Positions 1 to 4,956 of a stretch of 9,041 nucleotides of DNA are shown here, piece by piece. Source of the DNA: SHWC01 sp945902735 (GTDB taxonomy: Bacteria > Pseudomonadota > Alphaproteobacteria > UBA828); the NCBI GenBank assembly GCA_945902735.1, contig CAMDNF010000098.1, positions 1 to 9,041 of the forward strand, given 5' to 3'. The notes beneath the pieces were generated by a model. That model was not told where the DNA came from. It saw nothing but the letters and a program-made list of their open reading frames with translations, and did no database searches. Position numbers and translations under genes: made by a program. How positions within the stretch are numbered: the first letter of the stretch is position 1; each line of letters begins with the position of its first letter.

Positions 1-111
1 CGCCTCGACGGTCACAACCAGTTGCCAAAGGTGATCCAAGGTGTGAAGTTCACCGATGGGATCGAAGTCATCGGCAATTCTGCCGTGCCTCAAGCCCAAG
101 CCGCCGCCTGA
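1..111 (+). CDS. IS256/mutator-type transposase, C-terminal fragment
   Basis: An open frame enters from the left edge and ends at TGA 109-111, giving 36 residues that begin RLDGHNQLPKVIQGVKF and end QAQAAA. The pattern of a basic/polar segment, then LPKVIxGVKFxDGIEV, then a short Ala/Gln-rich tail is how I remember the extreme C-terminus of IS256 (mutator) family DDE transposases in alphaproteobacteria. The catalytic DDE residues lie upstream and are not visible, so whether the enzyme is intact cannot be judged. The probable IS terminus immediately downstream (121-146) supports the call. The family assignment rests on remembered motif similarity, not on a search. Confidence 0.68.
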   Translation, partial: RLDGHNQLPKVIQGVKFTDGIEVIGNSAVPQAQAAA

Positions 112-120
112 TCCGTCAGG

Positions 121-146
121 CCGTCACCAAGATTCGGCAATAGCTC
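121..146 (-). repeat. Probable right terminal inverted repeat of the IS256-type element
   Basis: Ten bases after the transposase stop lies a segment whose complement starts GAGCTATTGCCGAATCTTGG. This resembles IS256-group ends, which commonly begin GAG/GAGG followed by an AT-containing CCAAA/TTGGTG block. If the element ends at 146, the 8-bp target duplication would be TGAGCGTT (147-154). The left end is outside the window, so neither the inverted pair nor the duplication can be confirmed. Confidence 0.5.
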
Positions 147-256
147 TGAGCGTTGCCGAGCGATGTCGGCGCGGGCAAGGGGCGAGGTTTCTGTTAGTCT
201 GCCTCATGTGACGTGATCTGGCGTTATCCGGATTTGAGGCGTGGGGTTTTCAAGGG

Positions 257-1147
257 ATGCGACAATTTTCGGCGACGAAGTCTTGGGCCGCGCCACTTGC
301 GTTGGTCTTTCTGGGCTTGATGTTCTCGAGCGCGGCGGACGCGGCGGAGCGGGCGCCTGTGCCGTGCGATCCGAATGCGCCAGGGCAAGTCTGTAGCGTC
401 GATGACGTTAGCACCGCGCCTAATTCTCCCGCGCTTCCCGCCGAAACCACCACCACACCCACAATCCGCGCCGAAGACCTGCCGGTCGAGGCGATCGAGC
501 GCATCGTGCATGATTATTTGCTCAAGAACCCGGAGGCCTTGCGCGAGGCCTATCAAGTGCTCCAGGCGAAGGAGCAGGCGCAGCAGGAAACGCGCGATCA
601 AGCCGCCATCGCCGAACATGAAGAGGCGTTGTTCAACGACCCGGACGCCATGATCGGCGGCAATGAAAAAGGCGCCATCACGATTGTCGAGTTCTTCGAT
701 TATCGCTGCGTCCATTGCCGGCGCGTGAGCCCGGCGGTCGATCAGGTGCTCGCCAACAATGCCGATGTGTAAATCATCTACAAGGAATTCCCGATTTTGG
801 GCGAGGGCTCGGTGCTGGGTGCGCGGGCCGCGCTCGCCGCGCGCGCCCAAGGGCGCTATCATGAGCTCCGCAACGCCCTGATGCAGGCCGAGGGCGGCTT
901 TGACCAAGCGCATATCTTGGCGGTCGCCGCCGAAGCCGGGCTCGATGCGACGCGCCTCGCGGTGGATATGGCCGAGCCCGCGTTGAATGACCTGCTAAAG
1001 CGCAATCATCTTTTGGCGCGCCAGCTTGGCATTAATGGCACGCCGGCCTTCATCATTGGCGGGCGCATCGTGCGCGGCGCGCTTGAGCTCGACCAATTTC
1101 AGGCGATGATCGGCGAATTGCGCGCGGCGGCCTCAACCACGCAATAG
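257..1147 (+). pseudogene. DsbA/Com1-family thiol:disulfide oxidoreductase, broken by an in-frame TAA
   Basis: Read through one stop, this frame encodes a complete periplasmic DsbA-like protein of about 296 residues. It has a signal peptide (residues 1-29, hydrophobic core then SSAADA), a helical N-terminal segment typical of Com1/ScsC-like DsbA proteins (VEAIERIVHDYLLKNPEALR), a thioredoxin-fold strand (ITIVEFFDYRC), the redox motif CVHC at residues 151-154, and the cis-proline loop NGTPAF with P263. The stop is TAA at 770-772 (codon 172), just before IIYKEFPILG, which normally follows a DV-x context. Both parts are in the same frame, so a single substitution (for example CAA or AAA to TAA) explains it, without a frameshift. 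The truncated 171-aa product would keep CVHC but lose the helical insertion and cis-Pro. The only downstream start in frame nearby is TTG at 797, which is unconvincing. The start at 257 has a poor ribosome-binding site. The IS end lies about 110 bp upstream and may have displaced the promoter. A sequencing error is the main alternative. Confidence 0.82.
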
Positions 1148-1178
1148 CGGCCGGCGCGGTTTCAGCCCGCTCGCCGCC

Positions 1179-1940
1179 CTATGTCGGCCCGAAGCTCTCC
1201 ACGAGCGAGCCCGCGAGCAAATACCAGCCATCGACCAGCACGAAGAAGATCAGCTTGAACGGCAGCGAAACCGTGATCGGCGGCAGCATCATCATGCCCA
1301 TCGACAGGAGAATGCCCGAGACCACCATGTCGATGATCAGGAAGGGGATGAAAATCAAAAAGCCGATCTCGAAGGCGCGGCGTAGTTCGCTCACCAGGAA
1401 GGCCGGAATGAGCGAGCGCAGGGGCGTTTCCTCCGGGCTCGCGATCGGTCCTTCCTTCGCCATGTTCATGAACAATTTTAGATCGCCCTCGCGCACTTGC
1501 TTCAGCATGAACATGCGGAGCGGCGCGACCGTGCGCTCGAAGGCCTGTTCCTCGGTGATCTGCTCGGCGATCAGGGGCGCGATGCCGTCATTATAGGAAC
1601 GCTCGAGCCTGGGCGCCATGACGAACGCGGTGAGGAATAGCGCGAGGCTCACGATGACGGTGTTGGGCGGTGTTTGCTGCAGGCCGAGCGCGCTGCGGAG
1701 GAGCGAAAGCACCACCACGATGCGGGTGAAGGAGGTCACCACGACCAGAATGCCGGGGGCGACGCTTAAGATCGTGAGCAGCGCGACCAGGCGCAAAATC
1801 TGACCGGTCGAGGAACCGCCGCCGCCGCCAAGATCGAAGTTTAATTCTTGCGCGGTCGCTGGGGCCGCGAGCATGAGCGCGCCGAAGCCAACCAGGCTCA
1901 CCGCGCCACCGATGATCGCAAGGCGAAACTTGGTTTTCAC
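1179..1940 (-). CDS. fliP: Flagellar biosynthetic protein FliP
   Basis: FliP is a core membrane subunit of the flagellar type III export gate, forming the FliP5-FliQ4-FliR1 channel. The 253-residue product has a cleavable signal peptide (about 1-30, ending APATAQ), a short Gly-rich linker, and hydrophobic segments around 48-70, 95-110, 188-218 and 225-248. Both FliP signatures are recognisable: PAFLVSELRRAFEIGF near residues 179-194, and the IIDMVVSGILLSMGMMMLPP block at about 202-221. Length is normal for the family. Translation starts at GTG 1940-1938, overlapping the fliO stop in a GTGA arrangement, which implies translational coupling. It is the last gene of a four-gene minus-strand operon. 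fliQ and fliR do not follow it here; the region beyond is a convergent pseudogene. Confidence 0.97.
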   Translation of the reverse strand: MKTKFRLAIIGGAVSLVGFGALMLAAPATAQELNFDLGGGGGSSTGQILRLVALLTILSVAPGILVVVTSFTRIVVVLSLLRSALGLQQTPPNTVIVSLALFLTAFVMAPRLERSYNDGIAPLIAEQITEEQAFERTVAPLRMFMLKQVREGDLKLFMNMAKEGPIASPEETPLRSLIPAFLVSELRRAFEIGFLIFIPFLIIDMVVSGILLSMGMMMLPPITVSLPFKLIFFVLVDGWYLLAGSLVESFGPT

Positions 1941-2353
1941 GATGACGGGCCGGAATATCCCGCGCCCGGCGCGGCCTTGGGCGTGTCGGTCTGATCGCCA
2001 TCGTCGCTCGTCTCGTCGTCTTCATCCTGTTGCGTATCGGCGAGGACGTTTGAAAAGCGCCGCTTTGTCGATGTGGCCGCGCCAATGCCGCGCTCGACCA
2101 CGAAGCCGCCGCCGGTGCCCGACAGCATGATCAAATGTTCGATGCCGTCGCGCTTGATCAAGATGAGCCGGCGCCGACCGTCAACCGCGCAAACTTCGAC
2201 CACACCAAGACGACGGAAGCGGCGCGGCGTGCCGCTGCCTGGGGCCAGGCGTTGCGCCAGGCCGAAGCGGCGTACCAACCAGGCGAGCAGCGCGATTAGC
2301 CCGACCACTAGAACGAGGGCGAGCGCAAATCTCAGATAGGCATCGGTGTCCAT
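1937..2353 (-). CDS. fliO: Flagellar biosynthetic protein FliO
   Basis: FliO is the scaffold that helps assemble the FliP ring of the flagellar export gate. The 138-aa product has one N-terminal transmembrane helix (residues about 8-28, FALALVLVVGLIALLAWLV), then a basic stretch and a small beta-rich cytoplasmic domain (RRLGVVEVCAVDGRRRLILI ... HLIMLSGTGGGFVVE). This is the FliO domain layout, in which a VDxRRxLxLI core is the most conserved part. The C-terminal tail (about 100-138) is acidic, low in complexity and probably disordered. Synteny with fliP directly downstream (GTGA overlap) makes the call secure despite the poor sequence conservation of FliO. The gap to the upstream gene is only 8 bp. 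Confidence 0.92.
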   Translation of the reverse strand: MDTDAYLRFALALVLVVGLIALLAWLVRRFGLAQRLAPGSGTPRRFRRLGVVEVCAVDGRRRLILIKRDGIEHLIMLSGTGGGFVVERGIGAATSTKRRFSNVLADTQQDEDDETSDDGDQTDTPKAAPGAGYSGPSS

Positions 2354-2361
2354 GGCTGGGC

Positions 2362-2688
2362 TCAGTCTGAATCGGGCTTGCGGTTATAGGCGCTGGCCGC
2401 GCGCGCGCCGGCTGAAAGGCCCTTCAACTGCCCGGCCAGGGCTTCGTGCGCCTTGCCGAGTTCCGTGCCCAGAATGTCGAGCTCGCTATAGAGCACGATC
2501 AGCTCGTTCTTGAGACCGCTGGCGACTGCGCGCGGTAGATCGGCGACCGTCTCGACCAGGTTATCGAGCAAGGGCAAGAGCGGTGAAACATCAACGTCCG
2601 CATCGCGCGCCAGTTGGTCGCGAGTGATCGCGATGCCGCGTTTGACGTCGGCGATGGCGTGGCGAGCGTCCGCAAGACTATGGGTCAT
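2362..2688 (-). CDS. Unknown 108-aa helical protein in the flagellar operon
   Basis: I do not recognise this protein. It is predicted soluble, with no signal peptide or membrane segment, and reads as almost wholly alpha-helical with heptad-like leucines, e.g. LLPLLDNLVETVADLPRAV and LYSELDILGTELGKAHEAL. It ends LSAGARAASAYNRKPDSD. It is translationally coupled to the upstream flhB-like gene (ATGA, 2685-2688) and lies 8 bp before fliO, so it is almost certainly co-expressed with export-apparatus genes. Small helical proteins in flagellar operons are often secretion chaperones (FlgN or FliT types). The size and the Ala-rich C-terminus ending in AYxR would suit a FlgN-like protein, but that is inference from context and shape rather than a motif match. 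Confidence 0.8.
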   Translation of the reverse strand: MTHSLADARHAIADVKRGIAITRDQLARDADVDVSPLLPLLDNLVETVADLPRAVASGLKNELIVLYSELDILGTELGKAHEALAGQLKGLSAGARAASAYNRKPDSD

Positions 2689-2996
2689 GGCGTCGCTCGG
2701 CTCTCTTTGAGCTTGCCGTTTTGGCGGTAGATGTAGGACAGGATCTCGGCGACCGCGACGAAGGCCTCGGTCGGGATGACGCTATCGAGGTCGAGCTGAC
2801 CGAGGAGCTCGGCCAAATCGGCGTCCTCGCGAATCGGGATGCCATGCTCGGCGGCGAGCGCGATGATTCGTTCGGCGACCGGGCCTCGGCCGCTCGCGCT
2901 CACGCGGGGCGCTGGGTCCTTGTCGTCGTCGTAGCTGAGGGCGACGGCGACCTTTTGGTCGGCCGGCCGCTGGTTCTTGGGGTCTGGGTCTGGCAT
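2685..2996 (-). CDS. FlhB-like protein: standalone FlhB C-terminal cytoplasmic domain
   Basis: The 103-aa product matches the small FlhB-like family (COG2257-type), homologous to the C-terminal half of the cytoplasmic domain of FlhB/YscU export-switch proteins. After a polar start (MPDPDPKNQRPADQ), residues 15-95 follow the FlhB pattern: KVAVALSYD (the strand after the autocleavage site), a PRVSASGRGPVAERIIALAAEHGIP-like segment, AxLxxxLxxLDLDSVIP, and the last helix EAFVAVAEILSYIYRQN. The NPTH autocleavage tetrapeptide and the four transmembrane helices of full FlhB are absent. In some bacteria such proteins can partly replace the cleaved FlhB C-terminal fragment. It is the first gene of the minus-strand operon and overlaps the next gene by 4 nt. 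The ATG at 2996 follows GGCGAG, a mediocre ribosome-binding site. A CtrA-type box lies about 80 bp upstream. Confidence 0.88.
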   Translation of the reverse strand: MPDPDPKNQRPADQKVAVALSYDDDKDPAPRVSASGRGPVAERIIALAAEHGIPIREDADLAELLGQLDLDSVIPTEAFVAVAEILSYIYRQNGKLKESRATP

Positions 2997-3074
2997 TGGC
3001 TCGCCGGGTGATTGCGTCGCGGTCCGCGCGACGGCTGGGGCTTGCCCTGCGCCGAAGATGGTGGTTCGTTAACC

Positions 3075-3089
3075 TTAATTTTGACTTAA
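3075..3089. promoter_or_regulatory. CtrA-type binding site TTAA-N7-TTAA upstream of the flagellar operon
   Basis: TTAA (3075-3078), seven bases TTTTGAC, TTAA (3086-3089) is a perfect match to the alphaproteobacterial CtrA consensus TTAA-N7-TTAA. It lies in an AT-rich island within GC-rich DNA, 79 bp upstream of the flhB-like start, between divergent genes. A third TTAA sits at 3069-3072. CtrA controls flagellar genes in many alphaproteobacteria, so the context is right. The site is nearly symmetric, so orientation is not assigned. It could also act on the plus-strand PPOX gene, but that gene starts 164 bp away. Confidence 0.6.
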
Positions 3090-3211
3090 GCAAGGGCCGG
3101 GGATGGCCTCGCTCTGGCCGGGCCAAAAGGGCGGCGGGTTCAGCAAAAACCGCGCTCGGGTACGAAAGGCGGCTCCCATTTCGGCGTGGCGTGGCGCATA
3201 AAGAGGGACGA

Positions 3212-3227
3212 CGCGTCGTTTGACGCG
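3212..3227 (+). promoter_or_regulatory. Small 5'-leader hairpin ahead of the PPOX gene
   Basis: CGCGTC (3212-3217), loop GTTT, GACGCG (3222-3227) forms a perfect 6-bp stem ending 13 nt before the AAGGAGG ribosome-binding site. It could stabilise the transcript leader or be incidental in GC-rich DNA. No regulator is implied by sequence alone. Confidence 0.25.
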
Positions 3228-3240
3228 AGGCAGGCTTAGC

Positions 3241-3247
3241 AAGGAGG
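3241..3247 (+). promoter_or_regulatory. Consensus Shine-Dalgarno AAGGAGG fixing the PPOX start
   Basis: AAGGAGG lies 5 nt before ATG 3253. It is the best ribosome-binding site in the window. It decides the start codon against the upstream in-frame TTG at 3220, which would place this motif inside the coding sequence. Confidence 0.85.
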
Positions 3248-3252
3248 ACGAT

Positions 3253-3651
3253 ATGGTGGCACTACCGGAAATGGCGAAGAAGCTGCTCCAGGGGAAGAAT
3301 TTCGCGACCGTCGCGACGCTGATGCAGGACGGCTCGCCCTCGGCGAGCGTGGTCTGGGTCGACACCGATGGCGAGCACGTGATCTTCAACACCGCCGAAG
3401 GGCGCGTGAAGCCGAAGTCGATGAAGCGCGATGGCCGGGTCGCAATCGCGGTCTATGACCAGGAGAATCCCTATCGGCAGGCGATGATCCGCGGCAAGGT
3501 GGTCTCGATGGAGACCAAGGGTGCCGACGCCCACATCGACAAAATGGCCAAGAAGTATATGGGCGTTGATTCCTATCCGTACCGCAAGCCGGGCGAGGCT
3601 AGAATCATTGTCAAGATCAAGCCGGAACGCGTTGGTTTGATGGGCGAATAA
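3253..3651 (+). CDS. PPOX-class split-barrel flavin/F420-type oxidoreductase
   Basis: The 132-aa product belongs to the pyridoxamine-5'-phosphate-oxidase-like split beta-barrel family, close to the group annotated 'PPOX class F420-dependent oxidoreductase' (Rv1155-like). Supporting segments are FATVATLMQDGSPSASVVWVD (residues 17-37, the classic opening strands), HVIFNTAEGRVKPKSMKRD (42-60, cofactor-phosphate-binding region with the Lys/Arg cluster), RVAIAVYDQENPYRQAMIRG (62-81) and ARIIVKIKPERVGLMG near the C-terminus (116-131). These small cytoplasmic proteins usually dimerise and bind FMN, F420 or haem; the cofactor and substrate cannot be told from sequence. It appears monocistronic, with its own ribosome-binding site and a hairpin terminator 15 bp after the stop. 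I saw no convincing promoter; the only AT-rich candidate for a -10 is around CATAAA (3198-3203). Confidence 0.87.
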   Translation: MVALPEMAKKLLQGKNFATVATLMQDGSPSASVVWVDTDGEHVIFNTAEGRVKPKSMKRDGRVAIAVYDQENPYRQAMIRGKVVSMETKGADAHIDKMAKKYMGVDSYPYRKPGEARIIVKIKPERVGLMGE

Positions 3652-3666
3652 TTGCCTAGATGCTTT

Positions 3667-3711
3667 GACCGGCCCGCTCTAAAGCGGGCCGGTCCGCCGC
3701 GTTTCTTTTTT
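3667..3711 (+). terminator. Strong hairpin plus T-tract between convergent PPOX gene and csrA
   Basis: GACCGGCCCGCT (3667-3678), loop CTAA, AGCGGGCCGGTC (3683-3694) is a perfect 12-bp GC-rich stem. A 7-nt spacer follows and then TTTCTTTTTT (3702-3711). The spacer is longer than in a textbook intrinsic terminator; an alternative short stem (GCGG/CCGC) would sit nearer the T-tract. The csrA stop codon (TAA, complement of 3710-3712) lies inside the T-tract, so the hairpin also sits just downstream of csrA and may block transcription from both sides. Confidence 0.8.
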
Positions 3712-3967
3712 ATGGCTTTGTCTTGTCGCCGAGGCGAGCGGAGATCTGGTCGGTGTTGAGATCGGCCTCGACCAGCGCCTCGCCGGCGCGCGCCGCTTCG
3801 ATGTTTTCCTGCAAGATTTTTTCGTGGATTTCCTTACGTAGGACAGTGGCTTCGGACGGGAAGGTGAAGCCGAGCTTGACCGCGCGCCCGCGTACCTCGA
3901 CCACCGTGACCTCGATGGCGTCGTTGATCACCACCGTCTGGCCGGCTTTGCGCGTGAGATAGAGCAT
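3710..3967 (-). CDS. csrA: Carbon storage regulator CsrA (RsmA-type translational regulator)
   Basis: CsrA is a small dimeric RNA-binding protein that occludes GGA-containing ribosome-binding sites and commonly controls motility. The N-terminal 62 residues match the family: MLYLTRKAGQTVVIND, VTVVEVRGRAVKLGFTFP and EATVLRKEIHEKILQEN. The RNA-contact residues L4, R6 and R44 are conserved. At 85 aa it is longer than typical CsrA (about 60-75 aa). The extra tail (about 63-85, ALVEADLNTDQISARLGDKTKP) is polar and looks disordered. It stands alone between the flagellar block and the SOS cassette, convergent to the PPOX gene. Its start at 3967 lacks a strong Shine-Dalgarno. Upstream on its strand, TTTAAC and TAGGGT separated by 18 bp are a weak promoter possibility. 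Confidence 0.95.
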   Translation of the reverse strand: MLYLTRKAGQTVVINDAIEVTVVEVRGRAVKLGFTFPSEATVLRKEIHEKILQENIEAARAGEALVEADLNTDQISARLGDKTKP

Positions 3968-4078
3968 GATGGTGGGTCTCGCGCTCTGACTACTTGTCGG
4001 GCGACCACCCTAGCGCATTTTTTGTTCTTGGTTAAAGAGCTTCGGGCGGGGTGCGCGGTTTGCCCCCGGGCATGTGGC

Positions 4079-4106
4079 TTGACAGGTCTGCGGACTATGC
4101 TAGAAC
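4079..4106 (+). promoter_or_regulatory. Probable promoter of the imuA-imuB-dnaE2 operon
   Basis: A consensus -35 box TTGACA (4079-4084) is followed after 16 bp by TAGAAC (4101-4106), which matches 4 of 6 bases of a -10 box. The -10 overlaps the LexA site, an arrangement that allows repressor to block RNA polymerase. A transcript starting about 4113 would leave a short leader before the imuA ATG at 4135. Confidence 0.6.
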
Positions 4107-4117
4107 AAATCATGAAC
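4103..4117 (+). promoter_or_regulatory. LexA (SOS) box GAAC-N7-GAAC
   Basis: GAAC (4103-4106), seven bases AAATCAT, GAAC (4114-4117) is a perfect direct repeat. It equals the alphaproteobacterial LexA operator GTTC-N7-GTTC read on the other strand. It lies 17 bp upstream of the imuA ATG and overlaps the putative -10. imuA-imuB-dnaE2 is a known LexA regulon member in this class, so motif and context agree. Confidence 0.88.
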
Positions 4118-4134
4118 AAAAAGGCCATGCAGCC

Positions 4135-4956
4135 ATGGCAGCGCCACAGTCTGCTTCTCTCGCCACGAAACGGGGGCGGGATCCCGCCGCCATCGCCGAA
4201 TTACGCGGGCTGATCCGCGCGCTTGAGCGCGGCTCTTCAATGCCCGGCAGCCCGGGTGGGGCGAGCCACATCCCACTCGGGCTCGCGGCGCTCGACCGGG
4301 CTCTGCCGGCGGGCGGGCTCAGCCTCGGCGCCTTGCACGAGGTGGTCTGTGCCAGCCCGGCGGGCGCCGATGCCGGGGCGGGGGCGGGCTTCGCGGTCGC
4401 GCTGGTGGCGCGGCTCTTGGCGGGTGGCGTGGGCGGTCCGGTGCTGTGGTGTTTGAGTGCTGCGGCCCGCCATGAACTCGGGGAGCCCTATGCGCCGGGC
4501 CTGGCTGGCTTCGGCCTCGACCCTGGCCGGCTTCTATTCGCCCGCGCGCGGCGCGATGCCGAGGTGTTGTGGGCGATGCGCGAGGGGCTCGGCTGCGCGC
4601 GCCTGGCGGTCGTGATCGGCGAGACCGAGACAGCGCCCGATCTGGCGGCGAGCCGGCGGCTGCAGCTCGCGGCCGGGGCGAGCGGGGTGACCGCGCTTTT
4701 GGTCTCGCGGCGCGCGGCCGGTTTGGTGCCGAGTGCGGCGCTGACCCGGTGGCGGATCGCCGCCGCCCCCAGCGCAACAGCGCGTGTGGAGGAAGGACCG
4801 TGTGCGCCGTGCTGGCGGGTGGCGCTTGAGCGCTGCCGTGGCGGTGTGCCGGGCGAATGGCTTTTGGAGTGGCGGCATGAGACGGGTGATTTCGCTCTGG
4901 CTGCCGCGGTTCCCGACCGATCGGTTGAGCCGGCTGAAGCCCGCTTGGCGGGCTGA
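4135..4956 (+). CDS. imuA: ImuA, RecA-like accessory protein of SOS mutagenesis
   Basis: ImuA is the first component of the ImuA-ImuB-DnaE2 translesion mutasome, a RecA/SulA-related protein thought to link the complex to recombinase. The 273-aa product shows the family hallmark IPLGLAALDRALPAGGL followed by GALHEVV (residues about 46-71), then a RecA-like core with VLWCLS (about 103-108) and LAVVIGE. The nucleotide-binding loop position (SPAGADAGAGAG, about 74-85) lacks the GKT of a true Walker A motif, as expected for this family. I chose ATG 4135 because it follows the LexA box and promoter; the upstream in-frame GTG at 4051 lies ahead of the promoter. An AAGG at 4121-4124 is a modest ribosome-binding site. 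Its 3' end overlaps imuB by 80 nt. Confidence 0.93.
   Translation: MAAPQSASLATKRGRDPAAIAELRGLIRALERGSSMPGSPGGASHIPLGLAALDRALPAGGLSLGALHEVVCASPAGADAGAGAGFAVALVARLLAGGVGGPVLWCLSAAARHELGEPYAPGLAGFGLDPGRLLFARARRDAEVLWAMREGLGCARLAVVIGETETAPDLAASRRLQLAAGASGVTALLVSRRAAGLVPSAALTRWRIAAAPSATARVEEGPCAPCWRVALERCRGGVPGEWLLEWRHETGDFALAAAVPDRSVEPAEARLAG

Noticed and set aside
224..913. 229-codon minus-strand frame opposite the dsbA-like gene
   Set aside because: The plus strand carries clear thioredoxin-fold motifs; the antisense frame shows none.
797..1147. Independent downstream gene for the second half of the DsbA-like protein
   Set aside because: It has only a TTG start with no ribosome-binding site and encodes half a thioredoxin-fold domain without the CXXC motif; the frame is continuous with the upstream part.
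1148..1178. Possible terminator between the dsbA pseudogene and fliP
   Set aside because: Only a short imperfect GC-rich pairing is seen (GGCGCGG with CCGCTCGCC) and there is no T-run.
3220..3252. TTG start for the PPOX gene
   Set aside because: A consensus AAGGAGG lies between it and ATG 3253; the upstream codons would encode the ribosome-binding site.
4051..4134. N-terminal extension of imuA from GTG 4051
   Set aside because: It would start upstream of the TTGACA promoter and LexA box, so it would not be in the SOS transcript. ATG 4135 gives a family-like N-terminus.
4784..4876. N-terminal extension of imuB from 4784
   Set aside because: The extension is out-of-frame imuA sequence. ATG 4877 has a GGAG ribosome-binding site and the expected RRVISLWLPRFP start.
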